DNA of 64,000 nucleotides, taken from contig JACRJB010000034.1 in assembly GCA_016215605.1 (NCBI GenBank), forward strand, positions 44,130-108,129. Direction: 5' to 3'. Made by a program: the position numbers and the translations under genes. The notes under the pieces were generated by a model. It had not been told where the DNA came from, did no database searches, and saw only the letters and a program-made list of their open reading frames with translations. This stretch comes from Rhodopseudomonas palustris (GTDB lineage Bacteria > Pseudomonadota > Alphaproteobacteria > Rhizobiales > Xanthobacteraceae). Numbering within the stretch: the stretch's first letter is position 1; each line of letters opens with the position of its first letter. Of the stretch, positions 47,289-56,455 are shown piece after piece.

Positions 47289-48476
47289 ATGAACATTGAA
47301 CAAGAACGTTGGAAGGCTCACCATCTGAGGCTGGATGGCCGCACCGACGAGGCGGTAGACCTACTGAACTCCCTGCTGGCCGAGAATCTTGCGCGAGAGG
47401 TGGAGTTGGACGTCCGCACTGCGCTGATCGAAATGCACCACTACAACAAGGATGCATCGTCGGCGGAAATCATCGAGACGGCGACCCGCGAACGGTTTCC
47501 GGACTTCGTATCGCCGTTCAGCAAGAACTATGCAGCATTGCTCGACGGATCGAGCATCCAGCCGGAACACGTCGGAAGCCTGCCCAATTTCGGCGTCCAG
47601 GGTTACGCTCGGCCCTCCGGCCTCAAGGAATTTCCCAAGGACCTCGACAAGCTACAGACTCTCACCGACTCGATTGACCTCGTACTCGACGGCTATCGAT
47701 CGTCGCGGCTGTTCAACACCTCCTCCACGCTGATCACCGCGGGCTCGTGTTTCGCAACCAACCTTCGCAACTACCTGGTGAAGTGCGGGCTCGGCAACAC
47801 CGAACAATACGCAATCCCGGACGGCCTGGACAATTCTTACGCCATTCGTTCCTGGGTTGAATTCGCACTGACCGGAAAGCGCACCGACAGCGACTACTGG
47901 TACGCGAAGACGAACTCCGCCATCGGCCTCTACGACGCCGACCGGACCCGCGCCGCACGCCTGTTCGACGAAGCGAACGGCATCATTCTCACATTCGGCC
48001 TCGCCCAGGTTTGGGAGGACAGCGCCACCGGTGGCGTGTTCTGGCGAGGCGTGCCCCGGGCCATCTACGACGCCGGCCGACACCGCGCCAGGATGACGAC
48101 GGTCCAGGAGAACTCGGACAACATCGCAGCGATCATCTCCACGATCCGCGCATGGAGGCCCGATTTCCCGATCGTCATGACCCTCTCGCCCGTCCCTCTG
48201 AAGGCGACCTTCAACGGCACGTCGCCGATCATCGGAGATTGCATTTCCAAGACGACGATGCGCGCCGCCCTCAATGAGGTGTTCACGACCCTCAGCGATG
48301 ATCAGAACCTGTTTTATTGGCCATCATTCGAGATCATCCGCTGGGTATCGTCGCACTGCAACTTCACCCCCTACGGCGGCTTCGATGGACGCCATGTCGA
48401 CGAAGCCGTCATTGACGCCATCATCAAGCGGTTTCTCACGCTATTCTTCACGGAGATTCCATCATCGCCGGCTTGA
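47289..48476 (+). CDS. GSCFA-domain protein (SGNH-like hydrolase)
   Basis: A 395-residue protein with the GSCFA signature (TAGSCFATNLRNYL, about 150-163) that names the family. Further family segments are ILTFGLAQVWED, VMTLSPVPLKATF and the C-terminal GGFDGRHVDE (His of the presumed SGNH-like site). The N-terminal 110 residues look like helical repeats (RWKAHHLRLDGRTDEAVDLL). The biochemical role is unknown; GSCFA genes often sit in polysaccharide clusters, as here. No signal peptide. The ATG lacks a strong ribosome site. Confidence 0.8.
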   Translation: MNIEQERWKAHHLRLDGRTDEAVDLLNSLLAENLAREVELDVRTALIEMHHYNKDASSAEIIETATRERFPDFVSPFSKNYAALLDGSSIQPEHVGSLPNFGVQGYARPSGLKEFPKDLDKLQTLTDSIDLVLDGYRSSRLFNTSSTLITAGSCFATNLRNYLVKCGLGNTEQYAIPDGLDNSYAIRSWVEFALTGKRTDSDYWYAKTNSAIGLYDADRTRAARLFDEANGIILTFGLAQVWEDSATGGVFWRGVPRAIYDAGRHRARMTTVQENSDNIAAIISTIRAWRPDFPIVMTLSPVPLKATFNGTSPIIGDCISKTTMRAALNEVFTTLSDDQNLFYWPSFEIIRWVSSHCNFTPYGGFDGRHVDEAVIDAIIKRFLTLFFTEIPSSPA

Positions 48477-48582
48477 ACTCTTGTCCGGCAATGGCCGCCT
48501 ACTACCCTCCAGCGCAGCATTCGGAACTCTGTGGCTCCGATTCAAAGTTAGGTCGCAGGCACAGGCGCATTCAATTGCGAGA

Positions 48583-49683
48583 CTAGCTGGAGGCGCCGAT
48601 CGACCAAACCAATACCGTGTTGTTGTTTCCGCACGTCGCAACGAGGCGAGCAACGTCGGCGCCGAGGCCAGGAATGACTTCGACTCCGATCGTGTTCGGA
48701 CCTGTCGGAATGGATGATACTTCCATCGTCATCGTGTTGATCACATAAACCTTGGCGCTGTTCGCTCCAGAAACAAACGCCCACTTTCCGTAGCGCCTCA
48801 GGAAGTGGGTCGCATTTCCTATTCCAAGTGAGAACTTCTCGGACGCCCCAGTCTTTCGGTTGATGCGGGTGATCGACCCCGGATCATTAGTAATCTGTTG
48901 GCCGGGTGGAACGTAGCTTTCGCCATTGTTCGCAATCCAGACGAAATCGGCATCGAGATCAAGGCCCATCGGGTTCGTGAACGATTGGTACGAGCTCATC
49001 ACCTTCATCGAAGGAATATCGACTTTCACCACCCGATTTAGCAATGTGCAAGAAATCCACAGCGTCTCCGCACCATCCCAAACACCATAACTCGCCTTCG
49101 GCAGCTCAAGTTTTCCTAAGACCCTTCGTGTAGACAGGTCGCCGCTTTTGCCAGGCTCCGTCGGGCTTATTACCTTGATCCACCCGTGGTCGGACACCCC
49201 GAACACCAACCCCTTGGCGGCGACGACTGACCTGATACCAGAACCAAGCTCCACTGTAGCACTTACGGTCTTCGCCATTGGGTTGACGAAGAAAACATTC
49301 CCACTCACGAAGTCGCCAATCACCAACTCGCTTTCGGTGCAATCGATGCTGGAGACATTGTTCGAATACTCCTGCGGATCGACCGGCTGAACTTGGTCAG
49401 AGATCATCGTCTCGCCAAGATACTCGAGGGTGCTGAGATCATAGTGACGGATGGAACTACGCGTTGCCGCCGCTACGTTGAGCATTCCGAAAGCAGCACA
49501 AGTTGCGAACGGAAAGGCGCCGGGGGGCAACTGCAAAATCGTCGGACGTTGAAGGACGAGGTCACCTGGCGCAGTCAGCGGTATCCCAAAACTTCGTGCG
49601 ATCCGCGGGATCGTCGTTTGAGACGATGCAGTGGAGGTTGCGAATGCTCCGCCTGCGGCGAGGATAAAACGCCGACTAAACAT
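48583..49683 (-). CDS. Tat-exported beta-propeller-like protein, unknown
   Basis: A 366-residue protein. The N-terminus MFSRRFILAAGGAFATSTAS has a twin-arginine signal, so export of a folded protein is likely. The mature part shows repeating blade-like units (VWIANNGESY, WAFVSGANSAKVYVINT, VARLVATCGNNNTVLVW) of an YncE/NHL-like propeller. Substrate or partner unknown. Lower GC than the phage-type genes next to it. Convergent with the GSCFA gene. Confidence 0.65.
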   Translation of the reverse strand: MFSRRFILAAGGAFATSTASSQTTIPRIARSFGIPLTAPGDLVLQRPTILQLPPGAFPFATCAAFGMLNVAAATRSSIRHYDLSTLEYLGETMISDQVQPVDPQEYSNNVSSIDCTESELVIGDFVSGNVFFVNPMAKTVSATVELGSGIRSVVAAKGLVFGVSDHGWIKVISPTEPGKSGDLSTRRVLGKLELPKASYGVWDGAETLWISCTLLNRVVKVDIPSMKVMSSYQSFTNPMGLDLDADFVWIANNGESYVPPGQQITNDPGSITRINRKTGASEKFSLGIGNATHFLRRYGKWAFVSGANSAKVYVINTMTMEVSSIPTGPNTIGVEVIPGLGADVARLVATCGNNNTVLVWSIGASS

Positions 49684-49755
49684 CTAATTTCACGAGTATT
49701 TAAACTTCTGATTGCGCTATCACAGAAGCGCAATTCAGGAAATGCAACCTTTGGT

Positions 49756-51492
49756 TTAGTCACACCTCCCTCTTTGATCTATCCAGCCGCATGTCACGAT
49801 GCTGCAATTTACCGTGCCGTTTGCGACGGTGATGACGTGACATGCACTATCGGTGCGTGTGGCAAACTCGTTTGAACTCCCGTTTCCATTGCCCGAATCA
49901 GTCAGCGAATAGTTTGCTCCAAGGCTCCCCCCCGCCACCTGCGCCACGTCCGGCGACGCTTGCAGAAACACGCTGTTCGCCAGCCCGTAAAACCCCGTCC
50001 GTGTCTTCGCCCACACCCTCACGCCGGGCGGAACGCTCAGGGTTCGGGCGATCGGGGTGGTGGACTGGTTGCTGGAGCCGGTGACGTCGAGCACCGGGGC
50101 GTCCCACAGGAATTCGTCGCCGGCCTGGCTGAACTTCAGCCACTGCCCGGCGCCGCTCGTCTTCATCGCGCCGATCCGGCGGAACAGCGTGTAACCGGAC
50201 GGCAGCGCCGGCGCGGTGGCGCTGATCGAGATCAGCACCTCGGCTTCGCCGGTGTCGGGACGCTTGATCAGATGGACGTGATACCAGGCGTTGGGCGCGA
50301 TCGTCCCGGTATCGAGCGCGCCGTTGCCGGCGCCGGCCGCCCAGGCGGCGGTGGTCTTGCCGAGCGGCGCGGCGAGCGTGATGCTGTCGACCGCGCCGCT
50401 GTCGGTGGCGACGCCGGCGGCCACCGCGAAGGCCGATGACCCGCCGGCGGTCGACAGCGTCAGTCCGGCGAGATGGCCGCGCGGCACTGTCGATTTGGTC
50501 GCGCCGCCGGCGATCGCCTGCCAGCGCTGCGCGGTGCCGTCGTAGCGCAGGATCGCCGCCTGCCGTCCGCCGATCGCGAGGTCGCCGCCGAGCGAAAAAC
50601 GGTTGGCCGCCAGCGATGCCGCGCTGCCGTCGCGCAGGGTCAGAGGCTGGCTGCCGACATTGATGACGCAGACCACGCGGCCCTCGGCGCCGCCGGCGAG
50701 CCCGGTCAGGCTGCGTGCCGCATCGGCGGAGAGTTGCAGCACGGATGCCGCCGCGATCCCGGCCGGCGCGTAGTCGTTGTGGTCCGCGGTGAGCGGCGGC
50801 GGCGCGATCACCCCGGTGAGCGCGACGGCGCGCGGCAACGCGAACGCGCCGCTGGCCGGATCGATCGTCAGCGCTTCGACCCAGCCGGCGCCATCGGCCG
50901 AGACCTTGAGCTTGAAGGCGTCGGAGCCGACCAGGCCGAATTCGGCGCGGCCCGAATAGGCGTCGGAGAACACCACCGAGGCGGTCTTGCTGGCGCTCTC
51001 CTTCGCCAGTTGCAGCCGGACGTCGCCGCTGCCGCCGGCGGCCGCGGCGATCGCGGCGAACAGCGCGGCGTTGGACTTGACGCTGAGCAGGTTGGGCGCC
51101 GCCGCGATGGTGCCGATGCCGAGCCGCGCCGTATTGTCGAGCGACACCGGCAGGTCGCGCAGATCGCGCCACGCCGCGCCGTCGAACACCAGCAGCACGT
51201 CGTCGGCGACCGACCACACGCACCAGCCCTGCTTCGGCGTCAGAAACGCCCAGGCGCCGTCCTGCCAGGTCGCGATCGCCTGCGCCTGCCCGCTCCACGC
51301 GCCGCCGGCGCCTGCGGCGACGATGTGGCGCTCGCCCTCGAGCGGGCTGGGCGGCGGCGCGGTGCGGCCGCGGTCGGCGACCGCGATCTGGATCGCGGCG
51401 TCGAGGATCCGCAGCGCCTCGTTGTGGGTGACGTGCTTCTGCGCCTGGCTCGCCTCGATGAAGGGCAAGCCGAGATTGGCGGTGACGGTCAT
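49756..51492 (-). CDS. DUF2793-family tail-associated protein
   Basis: A 578-residue protein with an N-terminal DUF2793 region (about 1-105: MTVTANLGLPFIEASQAQKHVTHNEALRILDAAIQ; GERHIVAAGAGGAWSGQAQAIATWQDGAWAFLTPKQGW), a family linked to phage and GTA tails in alphaproteobacteria. The middle part is glycine-rich and repetitive. The last 60 or so residues are AT-richer and Ser/Asn/Cys-containing, unlike the rest, suggesting a variable receptor-contact tip. It lies 63 bases after the host-specificity gene. Confidence 0.8.
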   Translation of the reverse strand: MTVTANLGLPFIEASQAQKHVTHNEALRILDAAIQIAVADRGRTAPPPSPLEGERHIVAAGAGGAWSGQAQAIATWQDGAWAFLTPKQGWCVWSVADDVLLVFDGAAWRDLRDLPVSLDNTARLGIGTIAAAPNLLSVKSNAALFAAIAAAAGGSGDVRLQLAKESASKTASVVFSDAYSGRAEFGLVGSDAFKLKVSADGAGWVEALTIDPASGAFALPRAVALTGVIAPPPLTADHNDYAPAGIAAASVLQLSADAARSLTGLAGGAEGRVVCVINVGSQPLTLRDGSAASLAANRFSLGGDLAIGGRQAAILRYDGTAQRWQAIAGGATKSTVPRGHLAGLTLSTAGGSSAFAVAAGVATDSGAVDSITLAAPLGKTTAAWAAGAGNGALDTGTIAPNAWYHVHLIKRPDTGEAEVLISISATAPALPSGYTLFRRIGAMKTSGAGQWLKFSQAGDEFLWDAPVLDVTGSSNQSTTPIARTLSVPPGVRVWAKTRTGFYGLANSVFLQASPDVAQVAGGSLGANYSLTDSGNGNGSSNEFATRTDSACHVITVANGTVNCSIVTCGWIDQRGRCD

Positions 51493-51555
51493 GGCGGAGC
51501 CTTTCTCCCGAGCATGATCCGGACAAGTGGATGCCGGTTCTCGGAGGTCATGCGA

Positions 51556-54500
51556 TCAGGCAGAGATCGCGAAGGTCGCTGCGGCGGCAAAGCCGCGGCC
51601 GACGGTGGCGGACAGCTGCGCGACGCGGACCCGCAGGCTCGTCTGCGGCGCGCCGAAATCGGCGAGCTCGAGCGCCGCTTCATACAGCGCCCGCGGCACT
51701 GAACTATTCAGCATGCGGACCACCGCGCCGTCCGGCGCGAGGATGTCGATCGCATAGGCCTCGGCCTCCTCGCCGAGCGGCACGTCGAGGCCCCAGCCGT
51801 CGCCGTCGATCCGGGTGCGGCGAATCCAGCACAGCTGCACACCGTCCGCGGTGCGCGCCGCCGTCAGGTGCACCGGCGCCAGCGGCCGCAGCGCGGTCGC
51901 GCCCGGCGTCACGCTCAGCGCCACCGCACTCGCATCGTCATGGCTGCGCCCGGCCGCCACCACCCGCAGCAGCCTCGTCCGGCCGAGCGCATCGAGGCCG
52001 CGCGACAGCGGCGTCAGATGGCGATCCAGCAGCACGAACGGCGCGCCCGCCGGCAGCGGATCGCGCATCGCCTGTTCGCTGCCGGCCTGGCCGCGCAGCA
52101 GGCGCGACAGCGCGTAGCTGTTGCCGTCGATCAGTTCGGCCGCGACGAACTGGAAGATCTCCCAGTCGCCGTCGGCGTTCTGCACCGCTGCGACGTTGTC
52201 GCCACCCAGCACGCGCGCCTCCGGCAGCGACGACAGCGCGCCGCCGAGAATCCGCACCCGCACGCGATTGCCGCGGTCCCACACCGCGGTCGGGCCGCGC
52301 GGCAGCGGATCGAGCGTCTCGCCGATCACCGCGCGCACCGCCGCGCTCGCCGCCGGTTGATAGCTCGCGCCGTCGGCGGACGCGTAGATCACTTCCGATC
52401 CCGGCCAGGGATTGGCGAACACCGCGAGCCGCGTCAGCACGTCCGGCGCGGCGGCGTCGATCACCGGCAGGTCGAGCGCCACCACATGCGCCGGTCCGAG
52501 CGCCGCCGGCAATTGCGGCGCGATCCGGCGCGGCGCGCGCTGCGGCAGCGCGAACACTTCCGGATCGATGCTGCGCGCCTTGACGGCGCGCGACATGGTG
52601 TCGACGCATTCGCTGATCTCGAACAGCCGCCGCCGATCGTTCAGCGTCAGCGCCACCACATCGCCGGGCGCGAGCGACAGGCGCGACGGCCCGAGCGCGA
52701 AGCTCGCGGTCTCGCGTCCGGCCCACAGATCCTGCAGGAAGATCTCGGCCCGGCGCGCCGCGGCGGCGTCGTTGGTCACCACCGCGAGATCGGCATGGAC
52801 GATCCGCGCGGCGCCGCCGACCAGCCGGCGCGAGGCCGCCGCGGAGCGCCGGAAATCGGCGATCGTGTCCGAGAAGCCGAACGCGACCTCGTGCGGCAGC
52901 TCGGTTTCCTGCGCCCGCGTCAGCCGCGACAGCGCGCCCTTGTCGGGCAGCACCAGATCGTCCTCCGTCAGGTCGGCGACCGGCGCACCGCCGCGCTGCA
53001 CGAAGCGCAGCGTGCCGTCGGCCGCGGTGGCGTCGAACGCGTAGGCCATCGCCAGCGGCTCGATCATCGCCCGCGGCGACATCGGCCGGTCGACCACATA
53101 GCCGTCGCAGTTGTCGCGCAACGCACTAGTATCGACGCCGCTGACGCCGCTGTCGGCACAAAGCTGCGCCACCAGCGCGTCGAGCGGAGCACCGCCGAGC
53201 CGTCCGGTCAGCCAGTGCCCGGTCTGCCAGTTCGGCGCGTCGCTCCACACCGTCTCGGCCGCCGGAAACACCGGAAACGGCCGCGCGTCCCAGGTCCACA
53301 GATGGATCGCGGACGGCTCGATCATCCGGCCGCCATACGCCGGCGACACCGGGTTGCGCACGTCGCTGGCGCCGAACGCCGGATCGAACGCGGCGATGAT
53401 CGCTTCGAGATAGCGGCGCTGCATCAGGTCGTCGCGATCGCCGCTGGAGAAATACGGCGCGAAGTTCTCGCTGGATTTCGGATCGGGAAACACGCTCGGC
53501 TGATTGGCGCCCTTGTCGACCGCGGGGCAGCCGACCTCGGTCAGCCACACCGGCTTGCTCATCGGCGCCCACGCCGTCGCCGGCAGTTCCACCCCGCCGA
53601 CGCGCTCGTGATGCGGCTGCGACCAGAAATTCCGGATGTCCTTGACGCGGAACGTCCACGGCTTGCCGAGTCCGTCGGTGATCGGCACCCGGCTTTGCGC
53701 CGCGCGCGCGGCATCGTTCGGGTAGTACCAGTCGAACGCTTCGCCGCCCTCGACATTGCCGGCCAGATAGGCGCGGTCGTAGGTCGAGCCGGCCGCCGCC
53801 GCGTCGAGATGGCCGGCGTCGTCGCGCCAGTCGGCGAGCGGCGCGTAGTAATCGATTCCGATCGCGCCGATCGACGGCTGCGCCCACAGCGGATCGAGCG
53901 GGAACCGCACCTCGGAGGCGTCGGGCGTGACGACATCGGCGCCGTATTCGGTCCAGTCCGCCCCATAGGTCACCAGCGTGCCGCCGCCGACGATCGCCTT
54001 GACCTCGTTGGCGAGCGCCACCAGCTGGGCCACCGCCGGGTAGACGCCCGCGCCGGAGCGCACCCGCGTCAGCCCGCGCAGCTCCGAGCCGATCAGAAAC
54101 GCATCGACGCCGCCGGCACTCGCGCACAGCCGTGCGTAGTGCAGGATCATCCGCCGATAGTTCCACGCGCCGCCGGCGAAGAACTGCGCCACCTGCGCCG
54201 CCGCCGTCGCGGTGCCCTGCGGCGAGCCGGGCCGGCCCGGCGCCGGATCGCACACGATGCGGCCGCGCCAGGGATAAGGCGGCTGCGGCGCCGCGCCGGT
54301 CCACGGATTGGGCAGGCCGTTGGCCGCCGGCACGTCCATCATCACGAACGGATAGAACGTCACCTTCAGCCCGCGCGCCTTCAGCGCGCCGATCAGATGG
54401 ACGACGCTGTCGTCCGACGGCGTGCCGCCGAACGCCGGCCGGCCGTTGACCCGCGACACCAGCCAGGCGTCGGCGCGGGTCGCGCCGTCGACCGCCCAGC

Positions 54501-55413
54501 TCGCACCGTCGAGCGCCTTGTCGCGGTTTTCGACGCCGGGCCGGATCGTGCATGACGCGGCGCGCAGATCGGAGCCGAACCACGCCACCACCAGCGCGAC
54601 GCGCTCCAGCCGCGGGCAGATCCCCTGCAGATCGTCGAGCGACGCGATCACGTCCGACACCGCATGCGTGACGTGGCGGTTCTCCGGCGATGTGGTGCCC
54701 TTGTCGACGATCTGCACCCGCGTCGCCGGTTCGTAGCCGACCTCCGTGGTGCCGGGGATCAGCGTCACCGCGCGCACCATCTGTTCGAGCAGGCCGATCG
54801 GCCGGATGATCTCGAACGACAGCTGCGGCAGCCGGTTGCCGAAATCGGCCAGCGGCAGGCGCTCGAACACCACGTAAGCCAGCCCGCGATAGGCCGGCGC
54901 ATTGGCGGCGCCCTCCTTGGCGACGATCAGATCGTCCGGCGCCTGGCCCTCGTCGCCGCGATGGACGCGGAAATTGAGCCCCGACAGATCGAGCGGCTTG
55001 CCGTCGGCCCAGATCCGCGCGACGCGGCCGATCGGCCCCTCGCACAGCCCGACCGCGAAATTGGCGAAGTACGTATAGGTCGTGGTCGTGGTGGTCGAGC
55101 CGCCGCCGAACCCCTTGCCGCCCGCCGAACTGTCGTCGGTGCTGATCACTTCCTCGAGCTGCGTCGCCCAGATCACCTGGCCGGCGAGCCGCGCCCGGCC
55201 ATAGACCCGCGGAATCGGCGCGCCTTCGGTCGAGGCCATCACGTCGAGATCGGCGAGCCGCGGTCCCTCGACCTTGCGCGAGCCCGAGCCGAACAGCGAC
55301 TGATCCAGCATATTGCCGATCACCGCGCCCGCAATCCGCCCCGCAATCGCCCCCGCCGGCCCGAACACCGCCCCCGCCGCCGCACCGGCCACCGAAAGAA
55401 CGAGAGCTGCCAT
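51556..55413 (-). CDS. GTA/phage host-specificity tail protein (g15-like, TIM-barrel domain)
   Basis: A very large (1285 residues) tail-tip protein matching GTA gene 15. The N-terminus AALVLSVAGAAAGAVFGPAG with RVYGRARLAGQVIWATQLEE is a phage-type hub segment. A glycoside-hydrolase-like TIM barrel follows (about 420-760; VTYGADWTEYGAD, IGIDYYAPLADWRDD, KPVWLTEVGCPAVDKG), then a phage tail_3-like domain with LRFVQRGG and a beta-rich C-terminus. The ATG at 55413 follows AAGGAACACACC. It is separated from the NlpC/P60 gene by 560 bases of repeats, unusual because these genes are normally adjacent. Confidence 0.88.
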   Translation of the reverse strand: MAALVLSVAGAAAGAVFGPAGAIAGRIAGAVIGNMLDQSLFGSGSRKVEGPRLADLDVMASTEGAPIPRVYGRARLAGQVIWATQLEEVISTDDSSAGGKGFGGGSTTTTTTYTYFANFAVGLCEGPIGRVARIWADGKPLDLSGLNFRVHRGDEGQAPDDLIVAKEGAANAPAYRGLAYVVFERLPLADFGNRLPQLSFEIIRPIGLLEQMVRAVTLIPGTTEVGYEPATRVQIVDKGTTSPENRHVTHAVSDVIASLDDLQGICPRLERVALVVAWFGSDLRAASCTIRPGVENRDKALDGASWAVDGATRADAWLVSRVNGRPAFGGTPSDDSVVHLIGALKARGLKVTFYPFVMMDVPAANGLPNPWTGAAPQPPYPWRGRIVCDPAPGRPGSPQGTATAAAQVAQFFAGGAWNYRRMILHYARLCASAGGVDAFLIGSELRGLTRVRSGAGVYPAVAQLVALANEVKAIVGGGTLVTYGADWTEYGADVVTPDASEVRFPLDPLWAQPSIGAIGIDYYAPLADWRDDAGHLDAAAAGSTYDRAYLAGNVEGGEAFDWYYPNDAARAAQSRVPITDGLGKPWTFRVKDIRNFWSQPHHERVGGVELPATAWAPMSKPVWLTEVGCPAVDKGANQPSVFPDPKSSENFAPYFSSGDRDDLMQRRYLEAIIAAFDPAFGASDVRNPVSPAYGGRMIEPSAIHLWTWDARPFPVFPAAETVWSDAPNWQTGHWLTGRLGGAPLDALVAQLCADSGVSGVDTSALRDNCDGYVVDRPMSPRAMIEPLAMAYAFDATAADGTLRFVQRGGAPVADLTEDDLVLPDKGALSRLTRAQETELPHEVAFGFSDTIADFRRSAAASRRLVGGAARIVHADLAVVTNDAAAARRAEIFLQDLWAGRETASFALGPSRLSLAPGDVVALTLNDRRRLFEISECVDTMSRAVKARSIDPEVFALPQRAPRRIAPQLPAALGPAHVVALDLPVIDAAAPDVLTRLAVFANPWPGSEVIYASADGASYQPAASAAVRAVIGETLDPLPRGPTAVWDRGNRVRVRILGGALSSLPEARVLGGDNVAAVQNADGDWEIFQFVAAELIDGNSYALSRLLRGQAGSEQAMRDPLPAGAPFVLLDRHLTPLSRGLDALGRTRLLRVVAAGRSHDDASAVALSVTPGATALRPLAPVHLTAARTADGVQLCWIRRTRIDGDGWGLDVPLGEEAEAYAIDILAPDGAVVRMLNSSVPRALYEAALELADFGAPQTSLRVRVAQLSATVGRGFAAAATFAISA

Positions 55414-55452
55414 GGTGTGTTCCTTCGAGAGAGAGCTGGAGCTGGAGATAAA

Positions 55453-55519
55453 GATAGATAGATAGATAGATAGAGAGAGAGACAGAGAGAGAGAGACAGA
55501 GAGAGAGAGTGTGTGTGTG
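55453..55519. repeat. Compound microsatellite (GATA)n-(GA)n-(GT)n
   Basis: About five GATA units, then runs of GA interrupted by GACA, then (GT)5, about 40 bases upstream of the host-specificity protein start. On that gene's strand it is an uninterrupted pyrimidine-rich leader. Slippage could alter the spacing of the promoter or leader. Confidence 0.9.
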
Positions 55520-55586
55520 ACCGCTGGTGATAACGCGCGCGTCATGCCTCGCTGCTGGAGACGAACTCGCCCCCCGCACAGCGCGC

Positions 55587-55721
55587 TCCCTCTCCCGCTC
55601 GCGGGAGAGGGCTGGGGTGAGGGCGAGCCGAGTCACTGACTCTACGACTCGTCGAGAACCCTTCCCCCACCCGGATCGCTGCGCGATCCGACCTCCCCCG
55701 CAAGCGGGAGAGGTGAAAGAG
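55587..55721. repeat. Palindromic repeat cluster (ctctcccgctcgcgggagag type)
   Basis: Two hairpin-forming elements: CCCTCTCCCGCTCGCGGGAGAGGG, followed by GATCG-CTGCG-CGATC and CCTCCCCCGCAAGCGGGAGAGG. They belong to the common rhizobial extragenic repeats and lie between the NlpC/P60 gene and the host-specificity gene. Confidence 0.82.
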
Positions 55722-55780
55722 CGGCCGACAAGCCCCACTTGCCCGATGTCGATGAGTAGTTGGGCTCTGCCTCTCCGCCT

Positions 55781-55899
55781 GTCGTCCCCGCGCAGGCGGG
55801 GACCCATATGCCGCAGCATCGCGATGGAGACACCGCGGCAGAGGCCTTGCTTCTGTCGAGCGGCCAGGGGGTATGGGTCCCCGCCTGCGCGGGGACGAC
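55781..55899. repeat. Long inverted repeat with 28-bp arms
   Basis: Left arm starts GTCGTCCCCGCGCAGGCG and ends GACCCATA; the right arm is its exact complement (28 bases, through 55899). The centre is about 63 bases. Each arm also contains an inner hairpin (CCCCGC-GCAG-GCGGGG). A dispersed palindromic element. Confidence 0.9.
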
Positions 55900-55976
55900 T
55901 CGTCGACGCTGCAGTATCGAACTAACAACCTCTCGAACTAACAACCTAGACGATTCCTCCACCACGCCCGGCTCGA

Positions 55977-56423
55977 CTATTCCTCCACCACCCCCGGAAA
56001 ACTGAACGCATAGGCCAGCCGTCGCCGCCACCATGGCGCGAGAGCAATCTCGCAGACCGCGGCGCCGTCGTGGGCGTGGATCATCGTCGTCGCCGAGCTG
56101 GCGATCGCGGCGTGCTTGGCGACGCAGCGCTCGCGCCAGCGGAACAGCAGTACGTCGCCGGCGCCGAACGCGTCGCACGCGATCGGCCGCAGATGCCGCA
56201 ACGCCGCGTCCGCCAGCGTCTCCTGCCCGCGCGCTTCCGCCCAGTCCGGCGCGTAGGCCGGCGGCGCCTCCGGCTCGTCGCCGAGGCAGCCGCGCCAAAC
56301 GCCGCGCACCAATCCCAGGCAATCGCAGCCGACGCCCTTCACCGAGGCCTGATGCCGATAGCGGGTGCCGATCCAGCTGCGCGCTTCGGCGACCAGCGCG
56401 GCGCGAGTGAGGAGTTTATCCAT
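55977..56423 (-). CDS. NlpC/P60-family cell-wall peptidase (GTA g14-like)
   Basis: A 148-residue cysteine peptidase that in GTAs and phages opens peptidoglycan during DNA delivery. The catalytic Cys35 is in KGVGCDCLGLVRGVW; the active-site His is in CVAKHAAIAS, with a further His in TMIHAHDG. It is a compact, complete domain. It lies 32 bases downstream of the DUF2163 gene, as in GTA clusters. Confidence 0.9.
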   Translation of the reverse strand: MDKLLTRAALVAEARSWIGTRYRHQASVKGVGCDCLGLVRGVWRGCLGDEPEAPPAYAPDWAEARGQETLADAALRHLRPIACDAFGAGDVLLFRWRERCVAKHAAIASSATTMIHAHDGAAVCEIALAPWWRRRLAYAFSFPGVVEE

Positions 56424-56455
56424 GGCATGTCGTCCGGTTTGGCGTGAGGACTTAG

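Noticed and set aside
55542..55928. Open frames across the palindromic repeats
   Set aside because: They only translate dispersed repeats (sequences such as SSPRRRGP) and have no independent support.
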